Source: Chitinophaga filiformis
GTDB taxonomy: Bacteria > Bacteroidota > Bacteroidia > Chitinophagales > Chitinophagaceae
Reading direction: 5' to 3'
DNA: 64,000 bases
NCBI RefSeq assembly: GCF_021646545.1
Contig: NZ_JAKIRP010000020.1
Coordinates: forward strand, 98,980-162,979
The notes beneath the pieces were generated by a model. It had not been told where the DNA came from. It made no database searches and saw only the letters and a list, made by a program, of their open reading frames with translations. A program made the translations under genes and the position numbers. The number at the start of each line of letters is the position of its first letter. Positions within the stretch are counted from its first letter, which is position 1. This document shows, one piece after another, positions 9,052-18,946 of this stretch.

Positions 9052-12000
9052 TTAAAAACCTACATTCAGTCCAAATACGTACGATTTTATCGGAGGATAA
9101 CCGTAATCGCCGGTCTCCGGATCCATACCCTTATACTTCGTAATGCAGAACAGGTTAGAACCGGTTGCATAGAAGCGCAGGTTATTCAGTTTCCAGTTGC
9201 TGAGCATTTTTCCTGGCAGGGTGTATGACAGTGTGAGTGCTGACAGACGCAGGAAAGACGCATTCTGGAGAGAATAATCGAGCTCGGATGGAGCGAAGCG
9301 ATTGTAACTTGTATTTGCAATCACACGTGGAATATCGGTATTGGTATTCTCAGGTGTCCAGCGGTTCAGCAGGTCAACGGTAGCCATACTTTCGCCCACG
9401 CTGTTGATCAGTCCTTCATAGTAGCTGCTGATCTTCTTAGCACCGTAAGAGTATGTGAACATAGCGCTCAGACCGAATGCTTTGTAGTTCATGTTAGTAG
9501 AGAAACCACCATAGAACTTAGGATCTGTTTTAGCTACGACAGTCCTGTCATATTGGTCTACGATACCATCAGGTTTACCGCCAGGACCGGAGATGTCTTT
9601 AGCAAAGAGATCACCGGGATTTACAGTTTTACCGTTATAATTTATGCCATCCCAATCTCTGCGGTTAGATTCCTGTGCAATACCACCAGAAACGAACGTG
9701 TAAACAGTATGCAGGGACCTGCCGAGGAAGATGTTGTTTTCACGCTGTATAACGTTCTGATCGATGTTATAGATCTCGGTAGCATTACCATAGAGTTTTG
9801 TTACCTTGTTCCTGTCGAAAGAGATATTACCGGACACTGTCCAGTTGAAGTCTTTCTTCTGGATAACTTCGCCGGTTACAGAAAACTCCATACCCTTATT
9901 ATTCACGCGACCGATATTCTCCCATTGTTTGGTAAAACCGGTGGTAGTAGCCAGGGAGCGGTCCAGCAAGAGGTTATCATTGTTGATGTCGAAGAAGTCG
10001 GCAGTGAACAGCAATCTTGATTTAAAGAGGCCTATGTTCAGACCGATGTTACTCTGCTTCTGTTTTTCCCAGGTGATATTCGGGTTACCACGACGACCGT
10101 CATTGGCGATCAGGGCATTACCATTATCAATCTTGGAACCATAAAGTGTCTGGAATGCATAGTTGCTGATATCCTGGTTACCTACAACGCCGTATCCAAC
10201 ACGCAGTTTCAACTGGTCGAAGAAAGTGACATCTTTCATAAAATCTTCCCTGGTCACATCCCATGCTGCAGACACAGACGGGAAGACGCCCCAGCGGTGT
10301 CCGTCAGCAAAACGGGAAGAACCATCGTAACGGGCAGTGGCAGTTAAGTGATACCTGTCTTTGTAGCTATAGTTTACACGACCGATGAAGGACATCAGGG
10401 AGTAGGCATAGAAGTCAGAGCCGAGTACTGATTTCTCGATAGCAGCAGCGCCACCCAGGTCAAAATACCCCAGATCGTCGCTGGCAAAGCGGTCGCCCTG
10501 CGCCTTAGTATAGTTAGAAGAACGCTTGCTGGAGCTGGTACCCACTAAAGCAGTGATTTTATGATCATTGGCGATAGTGGTATTGTAAGTCAGGGTGTTA
10601 TCCCATTGCCAGTAAGTGTCACTCCATCTTTCATGTTTAGCGCGTGCGTCACCGTTGTAGTGACGTACAGCTTCCTGGATATTATGCGGCGTGAACTCAA
10701 ACCAGTCCTGTGAGCCATAGTCCATTGAATAGCTGGAACGGAAATCCAGGCCTTTTATCGGATTAATGTTGATATAGTTGGCAGTGGTGATACGATTACG
10801 TGATCTGTCGCGCTGCATCAACAAAGAGTTGAATGGGTTGAAGTCGTTGTTATTCTGCTCACCGTGGGAACGGTAGTAGATAGTCAGATAATCGTACGTA
10901 AAGCGGGTAGCAGGATCGCGGTAAGGTGCATAGTCCAGCAGCGGATTGGCGTTCAGCGCCTTGCCGTATACGTCATCAGAAGGAATGACGTCATTGGTAC
11001 GGGTGAAGCCGGTGTTGGTACCTACCTTCAACCATTTCTTCACGTTGTATTCTGCGTTGAAACGGCCGGTATATTTATTCTGTTTGGTATTCTCTACTAC
11101 GCCTTTGTTACCTGCATAACCGAGACTCAGGTAGAACACGCCTCTGTCTGTGCCACCGGAAAAGCTTACGGCATGGTTCTGCTGGAGGCCTGTGCGGGTT
11201 ACCTGATCCAGCCAGTTGTAACTCTGCTTTTTATTGTAAGTATCGAACTCCTGATTAGAGAAGGCGATATTGGTCTTCATCAGGGTGTTATCGATATAAT
11301 CCTGGCGGTTAGCATTCGGATTATCTTTCAGGTAACCATTCGCATAAGCATCGATGCGCAGATCGAACAGCTGCTGTGCGTTCATGGTTTTAGGGATCCT
11401 GGTGAAGTCGGATGTACCGAACCAGGCGTCATAAGTTACCAGGCCATCTCCTCCCCTGCGCTGACCTTTCTTCGTAGTGATCACCACTACACCGTTGGCA
11501 CCGCGGGAACCGTAGAGCGCTGTAGCAGATGCATCTTTGAGCACCTGTATGGAAGCGACATCGTTTACGTTCACGGAGTTAAAACCGCCCTGGTTGTTTT
11601 CCATGATCACACCGTCCACTACATAGATAGGGGAAGAACCGGCATTAATGGTGTTCAGACCACGGATCCTGATAGTGGCATCATCGCTGGGGCGCGTACC
11701 GGCGCTAACGAACACACCGGCAGCATTACCCTGTAATGCCTGGTTAATGTTGGTAACAGGTCTTTCCAGTAATTTTTTGGAATCGACTGTTGCAATGGAG
11801 CCCGTGAGGTCTGATTTTTTCATGCTGGCGCCTACTACCACGACTTCATCCACGATAGCGGTAGCCTGTTGCAGTTTGACGTTCAGCGCTGTAAGGCTGG
11901 TAAAGGGTACGGTTTGCGTTTCGAAACCTAAAAAGCTGAATTCCAGTGCGCCTTTGCTACTTTCAGATGCCAGGGAGAAGGCGCCCTGGATGTCTGTAAC

Positions 12001-12189
12001 GGTACCGGTCCTGGTGCCGGTGAGCTTCACCGAAACACCCGGAAGCGGTTCTCCTTTCGTGTCGGTGACTTTACCGGAAATTCTGCCGCTCTGGGCAAAA
12101 ACGGACACTGAGCCGGTCAGCATGGCTATGATGCATAGGAGCGACCATAGCCTCTTGGAAGCATTTTTTACATGCATAACGTGAAGCAT
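9052..12189 (-). CDS. SusC/RagA-family TonB-dependent outer-membrane transporter
   Basis: A 1045-residue outer-membrane receptor. After an N-terminal signal it has a carboxypeptidase-D-like regulatory domain (about 35-110, GKVTDTKGEPLPGVSVKL), then a plug domain starting near EVVVVGASMKKSDLTGS with the characteristic ALYGSRGANGVVVITTKKG stretch, and a 22-strand beta-barrel ending in FGLNVGF. It imports oligosaccharides using TonB energy. It is the first gene of the leftward galactoside operon and a promoter match lies about 180 bases upstream. An alternative ATG four codons in (12177) gives a cleaner signal peptide start. Confidence 0.95.
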   Translation of the reverse strand: MLHVMHVKNASKRLWSLLCIIAMLTGSVSVFAQSGRISGKVTDTKGEPLPGVSVKLTGTRTGTVTDIQGAFSLASESSKGALEFSFLGFETQTVPFTSLTALNVKLQQATAIVDEVVVVGASMKKSDLTGSIATVDSKKLLERPVTNINQALQGNAAGVFVSAGTRPSDDATIRIRGLNTINAGSSPIYVVDGVIMENNQGGFNSVNVNDVASIQVLKDASATALYGSRGANGVVVITTKKGQRRGGDGLVTYDAWFGTSDFTRIPKTMNAQQLFDLRIDAYANGYLKDNPNANRQDYIDNTLMKTNIAFSNQEFDTYNKKQSYNWLDQVTRTGLQQNHAVSFSGGTDRGVFYLSLGYAGNKGVVENTKQNKYTGRFNAEYNVKKWLKVGTNTGFTRTNDVIPSDDVYGKALNANPLLDYAPYRDPATRFTYDYLTIYYRSHGEQNNNDFNPFNSLLMQRDRSRNRITTANYININPIKGLDFRSSYSMDYGSQDWFEFTPHNIQEAVRHYNGDARAKHERWSDTYWQWDNTLTYNTTIANDHKITALVGTSSSKRSSNYTKAQGDRFASDDLGYFDLGGAAAIEKSVLGSDFYAYSLMSFIGRVNYSYKDRYHLTATARYDGSSRFADGHRWGVFPSVSAAWDVTREDFMKDVTFFDQLKLRVGYGVVGNQDISNYAFQTLYGSKIDNGNALIANDGRRGNPNITWEKQKQSNIGLNIGLFKSRLLFTADFFDINNDNLLLDRSLATTTGFTKQWENIGRVNNKGMEFSVTGEVIQKKDFNWTVSGNISFDRNKVTKLYGNATEIYNIDQNVIQRENNIFLGRSLHTVYTFVSGGIAQESNRRDWDGINYNGKTVNPGDLFAKDISGPGGKPDGIVDQYDRTVVAKTDPKFYGGFSTNMNYKAFGLSAMFTYSYGAKKISSYYEGLINSVGESMATVDLLNRWTPENTNTDIPRVIANTSYNRFAPSELDYSLQNASFLRLSALTLSYTLPGKMLSNWKLNNLRFYATGSNLFCITKYKGMDPETGDYGYPPIKSYVFGLNVGF

Positions 12190-12374
12190 AAAGTGTTTGT
12201 AAAGATTCTTTTAATGACAGGTATACTACTAGTTGACAATCTCCAATAACGTGAATTTGCATTTCGAAAATTCGTCCCCTTGTCGCCGGAATGAGCTCAC
12301 GCAATCATTAAGTCGTTGATTTCCAGTAAAATTCTTTAGACTTTGATTGGTTTGTTCTATTCTGGTCTACTCAA

Positions 12375-12404
12375 CAAATATAGGGTTAGTTTGGAATAAT
12401 CAAA
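12375..12404 (-). promoter_or_regulatory. Bacteroidota-type promoter of the galactoside operon
   Basis: Read on the minus strand: TTTG (12404-12401), an 18-base spacer, then TATATTTG (12382-12375). This fits the Bacteroidota consensus TTTG-N19-TAnnTTTG apart from one base of spacing. Transcription would start near 12368, leaving an untranslated leader of about 180 bases before susC. Confidence 0.65.
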
Positions 12405-12549
12405 GCTAATTTTTTACGATTGGTAAAATTTTGGCTGGTGGTGTTGCTTGTTTCAACGAATGTCTTCCAGGCCTCTGCGGGCTACGGGAATAGTTTTAAT
12501 GGGTTGATATTCGGTTAAGATAGTGTTGACATTCGGTGAAGGTTATAGC

Positions 12550-12645
12550 CTATAGGCTCTCTACTATAGCGTTATAGGCACTGTTCTATAGCCCTGGCTA
12601 TAGAATAGCAGGCGTAACGCAGGACTATAGCGCCTATAGCTATAG
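12550..12645. repeat. Cluster of seven CTATAG hexamers
   Basis: CTATAG occurs at 12550, 12564, 12586, 12598, 12625, 12634 and 12640, with extra TTATAG variants at 12543 and 12572. Two of them form a perfect palindrome with 10-base arms (12584-12593 and 12596-12605) and a 2-base loop. The spacing is irregular, so this is not a simple tandem repeat. Confidence 0.8.
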
Positions 12646-12708
12646 AGTTAAAGCGAATGTCGGGTATAGTATGACGCTATCTCGTGGCCCCCGGTGGAGG
12701 TATTGCTC

Positions 12709-12862
12709 CGGTTCCAGGTGGGACCACTGGCTGAGTTCTTTGAAGTTTCCTGCTATGGAGCAGCGGAGGTCGTATTGGGCGATGGAATATCTATTAAATC
12801 CCTGGTGGGGCGTGTGGGGCATACTTCAAACAACTTAGGCCAGTGATCTCCACCTGGAACCG
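12709..12862. repeat. Large imperfect inverted repeat, about 40-base arms
   Basis: Bases 12709-12746 and 12823-12862 are near reverse complements (long matching blocks such as CCACCTGGAACCG and ACTTCAAA), separated by about 76 bases. The unit can form a long hairpin. It may be a small non-autonomous palindromic element or act as a transcription block for the gene to its right. Confidence 0.7.
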
Positions 12863-12958
12863 CCGCTGCTTCCGGGCGAACGATTGCGCTTATAGCGACC
12901 ACCTTTTCCAGGATAAGCCGATATAGGTGGTTGACGTTATTTGAAGTCTGTTAAGAGG

Positions 12959-15283
12959 CTAAAGCCTGTTAAGATTCCCGTCGACGTTCTTATTCCTGTA
13001 TTTCGATTCTCTGGTGGTGCCGAAGGAATATCTTACGGCGATGGAAAACTCCTTTACGTTTTCGTAATAGAGTCCGCGGGAGTTAATGTCGTTTAGCGTA
13101 AATTCTTCTTTAGCTTTCAAGGATCTGAAAATATCATTCCAGCTTATTGTACAGTCGATCCGAGAGGCAAAAGTCTTTGTGACGGAAGTATCCACCTGAA
13201 ATAATGCGTTTCGTTCAAAGACACCCTCAGACCTCTTCGTCAGTGCCCATCCGGAAAGAGAGAAGGTCACATTCTTGGGTAGCTTAAACTGATTATTTGA
13301 GTAGAAGTACAGATACGGTTTAGTCTTACCCACTACTGCCGCCGCATCGGATATTTTGTTTGCTATGATAAATAGCTGGTTTGTTGAGGTCCATTTTTTA
13401 TACTGGAAAGGTACCAATACATCCGCCATAAAGCCTGTTTCACCATTGTAATTGATGTCTGTACGTGTTAAGAGGGTTGCTGCAGGATTATATACAAATG
13501 AGGGATATATCGGATTATTCCTTTTGTACCTGCTGATGGTAGCCGACCGGTTCTTCCATTGAAAGGTTGCCGAGATATCGTTGGAAGTAGTAGGGTCTAT
13601 GTTGATATTACTTGCCCATACAAAATAAGGGTTGATATAGTTAGATACCTGGCTCAGACTGAGATAGCCCGGCCTTGTAATACTTCTGGCATAATTCAGG
13701 GAGAGGTTCTTTTCATTCTTTAATGGAATATTCAGAGATGCTTTGGGAAATATCTGCCAGTACTTTTTCCTGACAGTGGCTGTCTCGCTGTTTCTGTAGC
13801 CCCCTTTAACATTGGTGTATTCTGCCCTTGCTCCAATGGTGAAAGGTAGTTTCTTTAGCTTGCCGCCAAGCTGTGTATATGCTGCCGCATTTGCCTCATC
13901 GTACAGGTAGTCGGAAGAACTGTGCGATGAGGAAGGAATGTCATCTATATTGAGGATGGCGTTAGCGCTTGCGGTGGATATATTACCTCCTGCTTCCAGT
14001 TCCAGGTTATTCTTAAAAGACTTTGAGAAGTCGGCTCTGCTACCGAAAACGCTGACACGATATTTCTGATCACGGTGTTCTGTATAGACGCTTTCGGTAT
14101 TGTTGTAATTATTGAAAATATTTGTTACAAAATGTTCCCCATATCCAGCATACTGTGCACCCAGGAAAAGGTCTGCGGCAACCCTTTTTAGTTTCTTCTC
14201 ATAGTTCAGACTGGCTGTGTAGTATCTTTTTGGATAGGTGCTTTTGTTGGTCGTAAAAACATGATCCTGCTCAGCTGGTGTCGTGAGAACAGAGTTGGTG
14301 TAAATGGGAAATGAAACGTCCTGGTATTTTGTGTTAACGTTCAGGGATATATAGTCGTCGGTATTGATCTGGTAGTGCACACCGGAATTTAAAATATATT
14401 CCGGCCTGTCGATTGTACTGATCAGGGAATAGCCAGTTTGAATATCCTGGTTCTTTATGCGGAAATCGTATTCATTGCTTTCCCATACCCGGACATAGTT
14501 AAACTTCAGGGCGTTGACCAGCTCCCACTTCTTCTTTTTAAAATTCAGGTTCATACCGCTGTAATTACTGTACCGGCGTTTGAATGATGCGGTTTCCTGT
14601 AATTCCACCTGTATGCCGTCCCGTTTATCTCTTTTCCTTGTGATAAGGATAAGGGCCCTGCCTTCCGCCTCATACTTTACCGGCGGGTTCCTGATAATCT
14701 GGACGTCCTGTATATCATTCGCGGAAAGTGTTGACAGATCGTTGACCGTCGCCTTCTGCCGATCGATGTAAATCAGTGCATTTCCTCTTCCGATCACGCT
14801 TATTGATTCTCCATTAGGGCTTACCTGGATCATGGGTAGCTTCGAGAGCATGTCAACCGAATTGGGAATAGAAGCAAAAACAGAACCAGCGATGTTTATT
14901 TTAACATCACCATTGCTGAAAGAGAAGTCCTTTTTCTGTGCAGATACGGTAACCTCATTTAAGGCGGTCGCACTGGCTTTCATTCCTATCTGAAGATTTA
15001 TATCACCTGTTACCCGCATCCTTCTTATATCATCATTATACCCCATTGCGGAGATCCTTACAATGTACTCCCCTGCTGCGATGGGATCAAATGTAAACCG
15101 GCCATCTGCCAGCAATGTATATTTTACTATAGATGAATCCTTGCCGGATAAGAGATATACACTTCCTGCAGGAATGGTGTTGTTCTTCTCGTCCATCACC
15201 TTACCTGCGATGGTGTATTTAGTCTGGGACCGGGCAACGGTTACCATAAACAGAGAGAACAGGAATATCAGGCTACATTTCAT
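12959..15283 (-). CDS. Outer-membrane TonB-type beta-barrel protein
   Basis: A 774-residue outer-membrane protein with a signal peptide (ending ARS at about 19), a carboxypeptidase-D-like regulatory domain (about 22-95, beginning YTIAGKVMDEKNNTIPAGSVYLL), a plug-like domain with VDMLSKLPMIQVSPNGESISVIGRG, and a C-terminal barrel of the outer-membrane beta-barrel 3 type. These Bacteroidota proteins resemble TonB-dependent receptors but are shorter than SusC and have no SusD partner. The ligand is unknown. It is transcribed leftward toward the galactoside operon but lies upstream of that operon's promoter, so it is probably a separate unit. No TonB box was identified with certainty. Confidence 0.85.
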   Translation of the reverse strand: MKCSLIFLFSLFMVTVARSQTKYTIAGKVMDEKNNTIPAGSVYLLSGKDSSIVKYTLLADGRFTFDPIAAGEYIVRISAMGYNDDIRRMRVTGDINLQIGMKASATALNEVTVSAQKKDFSFSNGDVKINIAGSVFASIPNSVDMLSKLPMIQVSPNGESISVIGRGNALIYIDRQKATVNDLSTLSANDIQDVQIIRNPPVKYEAEGRALILITRKRDKRDGIQVELQETASFKRRYSNYSGMNLNFKKKKWELVNALKFNYVRVWESNEYDFRIKNQDIQTGYSLISTIDRPEYILNSGVHYQINTDDYISLNVNTKYQDVSFPIYTNSVLTTPAEQDHVFTTNKSTYPKRYYTASLNYEKKLKRVAADLFLGAQYAGYGEHFVTNIFNNYNNTESVYTEHRDQKYRVSVFGSRADFSKSFKNNLELEAGGNISTASANAILNIDDIPSSSHSSSDYLYDEANAAAYTQLGGKLKKLPFTIGARAEYTNVKGGYRNSETATVRKKYWQIFPKASLNIPLKNEKNLSLNYARSITRPGYLSLSQVSNYINPYFVWASNINIDPTTSNDISATFQWKNRSATISRYKRNNPIYPSFVYNPAATLLTRTDINYNGETGFMADVLVPFQYKKWTSTNQLFIIANKISDAAAVVGKTKPYLYFYSNNQFKLPKNVTFSLSGWALTKRSEGVFERNALFQVDTSVTKTFASRIDCTISWNDIFRSLKAKEEFTLNDINSRGLYYENVKEFSIAVRYSFGTTRESKYRNKNVDGNLNRL

Positions 15284-15998
15284 ACTCAGGATGGGTTAAT
15301 GATGAAAACAGGTTCTTTCTTAAATGTATACTGTTTTCGCCAGATAATATTTTTTTTATCCAAAATTTCATATATTCACTACGAAATTTCAATATTACCC
15401 AATAAAATGTTCTCTGTTTGAAACGAAAGTAGCAAGTGTTTCAATTGTTAGACTCCGTGAAAATGATATACTATTCAGTTTGTTGACGATGCCTAGAGCC
15501 TATATCCTAAGAACGGACCAGTAAAGACAGATTTGCCAATTACCATTATGATTATTTCCACGCCAATGGTCAGGTCGGTTGAAGATACGGCATCGTAGCA
15601 GCGATCTCAGGTCAAGAGTCTCTAAATTCCAGGCAAGCGGGATACCAGAAATGATTTTTGTATGCATTGAGCATAGCTTACTGCTAAGCTCTTTGGATAC
15701 GCATATGCTTACGTGAAATGGTTCCCGGAGAGACGGTACTTCCTATGCAGGTACCTGCAATTTTAAATTTGTTCAGCACATTTTTCATCTGGCTACATAG
15801 CACAGACAGGAGCACTATTTAATTCAAGTTAACAAATGACACATTAATAATACTATTCCCAATGACTAAGCAGATCTAATCAATACTGTAAAGCGCAATG
15901 CCCTGTGCTCTATTTACTATGTGCTGTACGCTGCGCACAGTGTGCTATGCGTAGTATTGCATAAAAGGATCCTCATATACCTAAACCGTTATCAAGAC
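15284..15998. other. Gene-free divergent intergenic region
   Basis: This region separates the leftward barrel gene from the rightward glycosyltransferase cluster. I see no gene, RNA gene or convincing promoter match. An AT-rich stretch at 15340-15420 is where leftward promoter elements would be expected. Confidence 0.6.
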
Positions 15999-17501
15999 AT
16001 GACGCTATCGTTAAAACCCACATCCGGTATGACCCTCTTATGGCCACTCGCGATAATAGTATATGGCATGGCCGCCTATTTTAACATCGGCTACTATCAC
16101 CCCGATGAGCATTACCAGATAATAGAATTTGCAGGTTTAAAGTTAGGCTGGAACAAGCCAGCAGACATGGCATGGGAATATACACAGGCCATCAGGCCAA
16201 CAATACAACCCTGGCTATGCTTTGTCTATTTTAAGCTGATGTTCCTGATAGGGATAAATGATCCTTATCAACTTGCTTTTTCATTACGCCTCCTTACGGC
16301 AGCATGCGCGATATTGGTAACCGGTTTCTTTGCAAAGAGAACATACGCTTACTTTCAATTCGGGCACATTTCAAAAACACTTTACTACTACTGCAGTTAT
16401 TTCCTCTGGTTTATCCCAATGGTGGGCGTAAGGTTCTCTTCAGAAACCTGGTCAGGACTTCTCTTTACCGTGGCATTGGCATTAGCCCTCGGCAATAAGA
16501 CTACAAGGGGACAATACCTGGTTATAGGGACTCTACTTGGCGCTTGTTTCCTGTTTCGTTTTCAATGTGGCATAGTGGCAGCATCACTTATTATGTGGAT
16601 GCTCATCATAAAAAAGGACCCTCCCAGGTATATGCTTATAGTGATGGGTGCGATAATCGCTATGATACTTGCGGGATTCCTGCTGGATTACCTGTTCTAT
16701 CATAAGCCGACCCTGACGTTTGTTAACTACTTCAGAACAAACATTATTGAAGATACTGCATCTAAATATGGTGTGTCTTCCTGGAGTACATTGTTAAGTT
16801 ACATCCTGTTACATACTATTGTGCCTTTCGGCTTGCTGATATTCGCCAGTATCATATGGCTTATTATTATGAAGCCGGCAAATCCTTTAATATGGTGTGT
16901 AGGACCTTTTATCCTGATCCATGCGATCATTCCTCATAAAGAGATCCGCTTTTTATTTCCCCTGGTCTGGACGGTACCCTGCATAGTTCTGTTAATGATT
17001 GAGGACCTCTATTCCCTTTATCTCAAGCCTTATACTAGACAATACCGGCTTACAATAGCTGGTACACTCGCCTTTCTGGCATTGATCAACGCATCAGCGC
17101 TGGCTTTCACCATACTGAAACCTGCAGGAACCGGACAAAAATATCTGACAAACTATATCGATTCGAAAGCTAAAACAGCGCCTGTTGTAATGTATTTTTC
17201 TCCTGGAGCAAATCCATACCAGCCATGGTCTTTTCTACAGGAACATTTCTACAGGAACGAAAATGTTGTTTTTAAGTCCATTGAAGACCTCACCAAATAC
17301 GGAGTGTCCGATTCCCGCCATGATGGCCACTATCTGCTGGCCATACAGGAGTATGAGAAAGAGATCGTTGAGGCTTTAATGCATTACAAGAAGATAGAGA
17401 TGACGCTGATTAAGCAATCTATACCAGGCTTTGAGTTGCCGGTTTTAAACGAATATGTGGGGTTTAACAAACGGGCGGTCATTCTATTATATTCCCTGTG
17501 A
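15999..17501 (+). CDS. GT-C membrane glycosyltransferase, Alg9/PIG-B (GT22)-like
   Basis: A 500-residue protein with about ten membrane segments. HPDE at residues 34-37, in the first outside loop after TM1, is the metal/donor-binding acidic motif of GT22-type mannosyltransferases, and the following AIRPTIQPW block is also typical. Such enzymes transfer a sugar from a polyprenyl-phosphate donor on the periplasmic face. The frame is open from a GTG at 15921, but ATG 15999 places the first residues just before TM1 and was preferred. Next is a second GT-C protein (88-base gap) and then an exported Ser-rich peptide, so I infer a role in glycosylating an exported product. The acceptor is unknown. 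Confidence 0.75.
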   Translation: MTLSLKPTSGMTLLWPLAIIVYGMAAYFNIGYYHPDEHYQIIEFAGLKLGWNKPADMAWEYTQAIRPTIQPWLCFVYFKLMFLIGINDPYQLAFSLRLLTAACAILVTGFFAKRTYAYFQFGHISKTLYYYCSYFLWFIPMVGVRFSSETWSGLLFTVALALALGNKTTRGQYLVIGTLLGACFLFRFQCGIVAASLIMWMLIIKKDPPRYMLIVMGAIIAMILAGFLLDYLFYHKPTLTFVNYFRTNIIEDTASKYGVSSWSTLLSYILLHTIVPFGLLIFASIIWLIIMKPANPLIWCVGPFILIHAIIPHKEIRFLFPLVWTVPCIVLLMIEDLYSLYLKPYTRQYRLTIAGTLAFLALINASALAFTILKPAGTGQKYLTNYIDSKAKTAPVVMYFSPGANPYQPWSFLQEHFYRNENVVFKSIEDLTKYGVSDSRHDGHYLLAIQEYEKEIVEALMHYKKIEMTLIKQSIPGFELPVLNEYVGFNKRAVILLYSL

Positions 17502-17589
17502 CCATCTTTCCCCCTGTCTGGTTCCCCATACTGTGCCAGACACCCCTTTAAGACAGTACCTTTTTGATAACCATAAATAGCGCCAGTAT

Positions 17590-18843
17590 ATGTTTTCCCT
17601 GACTGCACCAGTTTCTCTTCTTTACAACAGGAAGTTCGCTGTATTTGTTATTCTGTGCATTTGTACGATCGTCTATATTCCAATATATAACCTGGATTTT
17701 CAGGATGCCTGGGATGATCAATGGGTAGTGGTTAATCAATATACAGAGAATGGGTTGTCTCCCGCCAATATCAAACATATCCTGTTTGACTTCTATCACG
17801 GGCAATATTCGCCTGTAAATCAGTTCTTCTATTCGGCGATGTATGCACTAAATGGATATGATCCTGTACTCTTTCATTTCTGCAGCTTGCTGGTACATCT
17901 GTGCAATACGGTGCTCGTGTACCTGTTTATTGAAAAGCTGATGAAAGCCTGTGGACATGATAGCGTCTTTTGCGCGAAAACAAGTTTCCTGACTACCTTG
18001 CTTTTCAGTATTCATCCCATTGTAGTAGAGCCAGTCTCCTGGCTTTCGGCCTCTAAAATATTGATCTATTCGCTCTTCTACCTGCTGGCCTTACTTTCTT
18101 ATATCGACTATATGTCGACCAGAAGAACACGACAGTATCTGCTGGCAATAGTTTATTTTATCTTATCCTTTGGCGCTAAGGAACAGGCAGTGGTGTTACC
18201 AGTTGCATTTTTCTTTATTGACTACTTTGTTAAAGGGCGGCAATATGCGCTGTCAGGGAAGGTTCTACTCGAGAAGGTTCCCTTTCTGGTGCTTGCCTTT
18301 TTATTTGGCATACTTACCATCTATTCCCAGGCTTATTTTGGGCAGGGATTATTGATAGATCAGAAAGGATACACCTTATTTCAGCGCCTGATATTTGCCT
18401 GCTACGCATTAACCGAATACTTTACAAAGATCCTCTTTCCACTAAGAATACACCACCTCTACCCTTTTCCGAATGATCCAAACCAGCCCGTCCCCATCCG
18501 GTTCTATGTGTACCCTGTGGCATTGATCATTATTGTTATTTACCTGATCAGGAACTTCACTGTCAATTACATCTACTTCGGCATCTGTTTCTTTGTGCTT
18601 CACCTGATAACCTGTATCCACCTGATACCAATGGCGCGTGTCGCAATAGTTGCGGACAGGTATGCCTATATGTCTGCTATTGGTGTTCTCTTTCCCATTT
18701 CATATTACCTGGCTAAGTTCAAACAAAGAGCGATCGCTATAAGGATCATTGTACTTTATTGCTTATTCCTGTCTGTTTATTCCTATACCCGTACTTCAGA
18801 CTGGCGGAACAGCACTGTTTTAAAGAACAGCATTCATTCCTAA
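17590..18843 (+). CDS. GT-C membrane protein, PMT/TMTC-like glycosyltransferase
   Basis: A 417-residue protein with about ten membrane segments. After TM1 comes DAWDDQW (Asp42-Asp43) and further on SPVNQFFYSAMYALNGYDP and HLCNTVLVYLF. This is the layout of the N-terminal half of TMTC-type O-mannosyltransferases and bacterial relatives, but the C-terminal TPR repeats of the longer forms are missing here. Known relatives use polyprenyl-phosphate sugars to modify Ser or Thr residues of exported proteins. It lies about 100 bases before the Ser-rich peptide gene, on the same strand. Sugar and acceptor are inferred only from this context. Confidence 0.65.
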   Translation: MFSLTAPVSLLYNRKFAVFVILCICTIVYIPIYNLDFQDAWDDQWVVVNQYTENGLSPANIKHILFDFYHGQYSPVNQFFYSAMYALNGYDPVLFHFCSLLVHLCNTVLVYLFIEKLMKACGHDSVFCAKTSFLTTLLFSIHPIVVEPVSWLSASKILIYSLFYLLALLSYIDYMSTRRTRQYLLAIVYFILSFGAKEQAVVLPVAFFFIDYFVKGRQYALSGKVLLEKVPFLVLAFLFGILTIYSQAYFGQGLLIDQKGYTLFQRLIFACYALTEYFTKILFPLRIHHLYPFPNDPNQPVPIRFYVYPVALIIIVIYLIRNFTVNYIYFGICFFVLHLITCIHLIPMARVAIVADRYAYMSAIGVLFPISYYLAKFKQRAIAIRIIVLYCLFLSVYSYTRTSDWRNSTVLKNSIHS

Positions 18844-18946
18844 CACCATAAACTCCCATTTATGCCAACAGGCTCAAGATCTCCATAGGACGGAGATAAG
18901 CACTCAGTATTCTCACAAATAATAACCTTTAAATGTATTTACAACT

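Larger units (their letters stand above)
12405..12958. other. Gene-free region rich in inverted repeats
   Basis: There is no credible gene here. It separates the two leftward transcription units. It holds a cluster of CTATAG hexamers (12550-12645) and a large imperfect inverted repeat (12709-12862), both listed separately. A 60-codon open frame on the minus strand overlaps both and has no recognisable product. Confidence 0.7.

Noticed and set aside
10864..11736. A 290-codon open frame opposite the first SusC gene
   Set aside because: It is fully antisense to a clearly coding gene, has no family features, and mirrors the codon bias of the real gene.
12640..12822. A 60-codon minus-strand frame in the repeat region
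   Set aside because: It runs through the CTATAG cluster and one arm of the large palindrome and resembles no protein.
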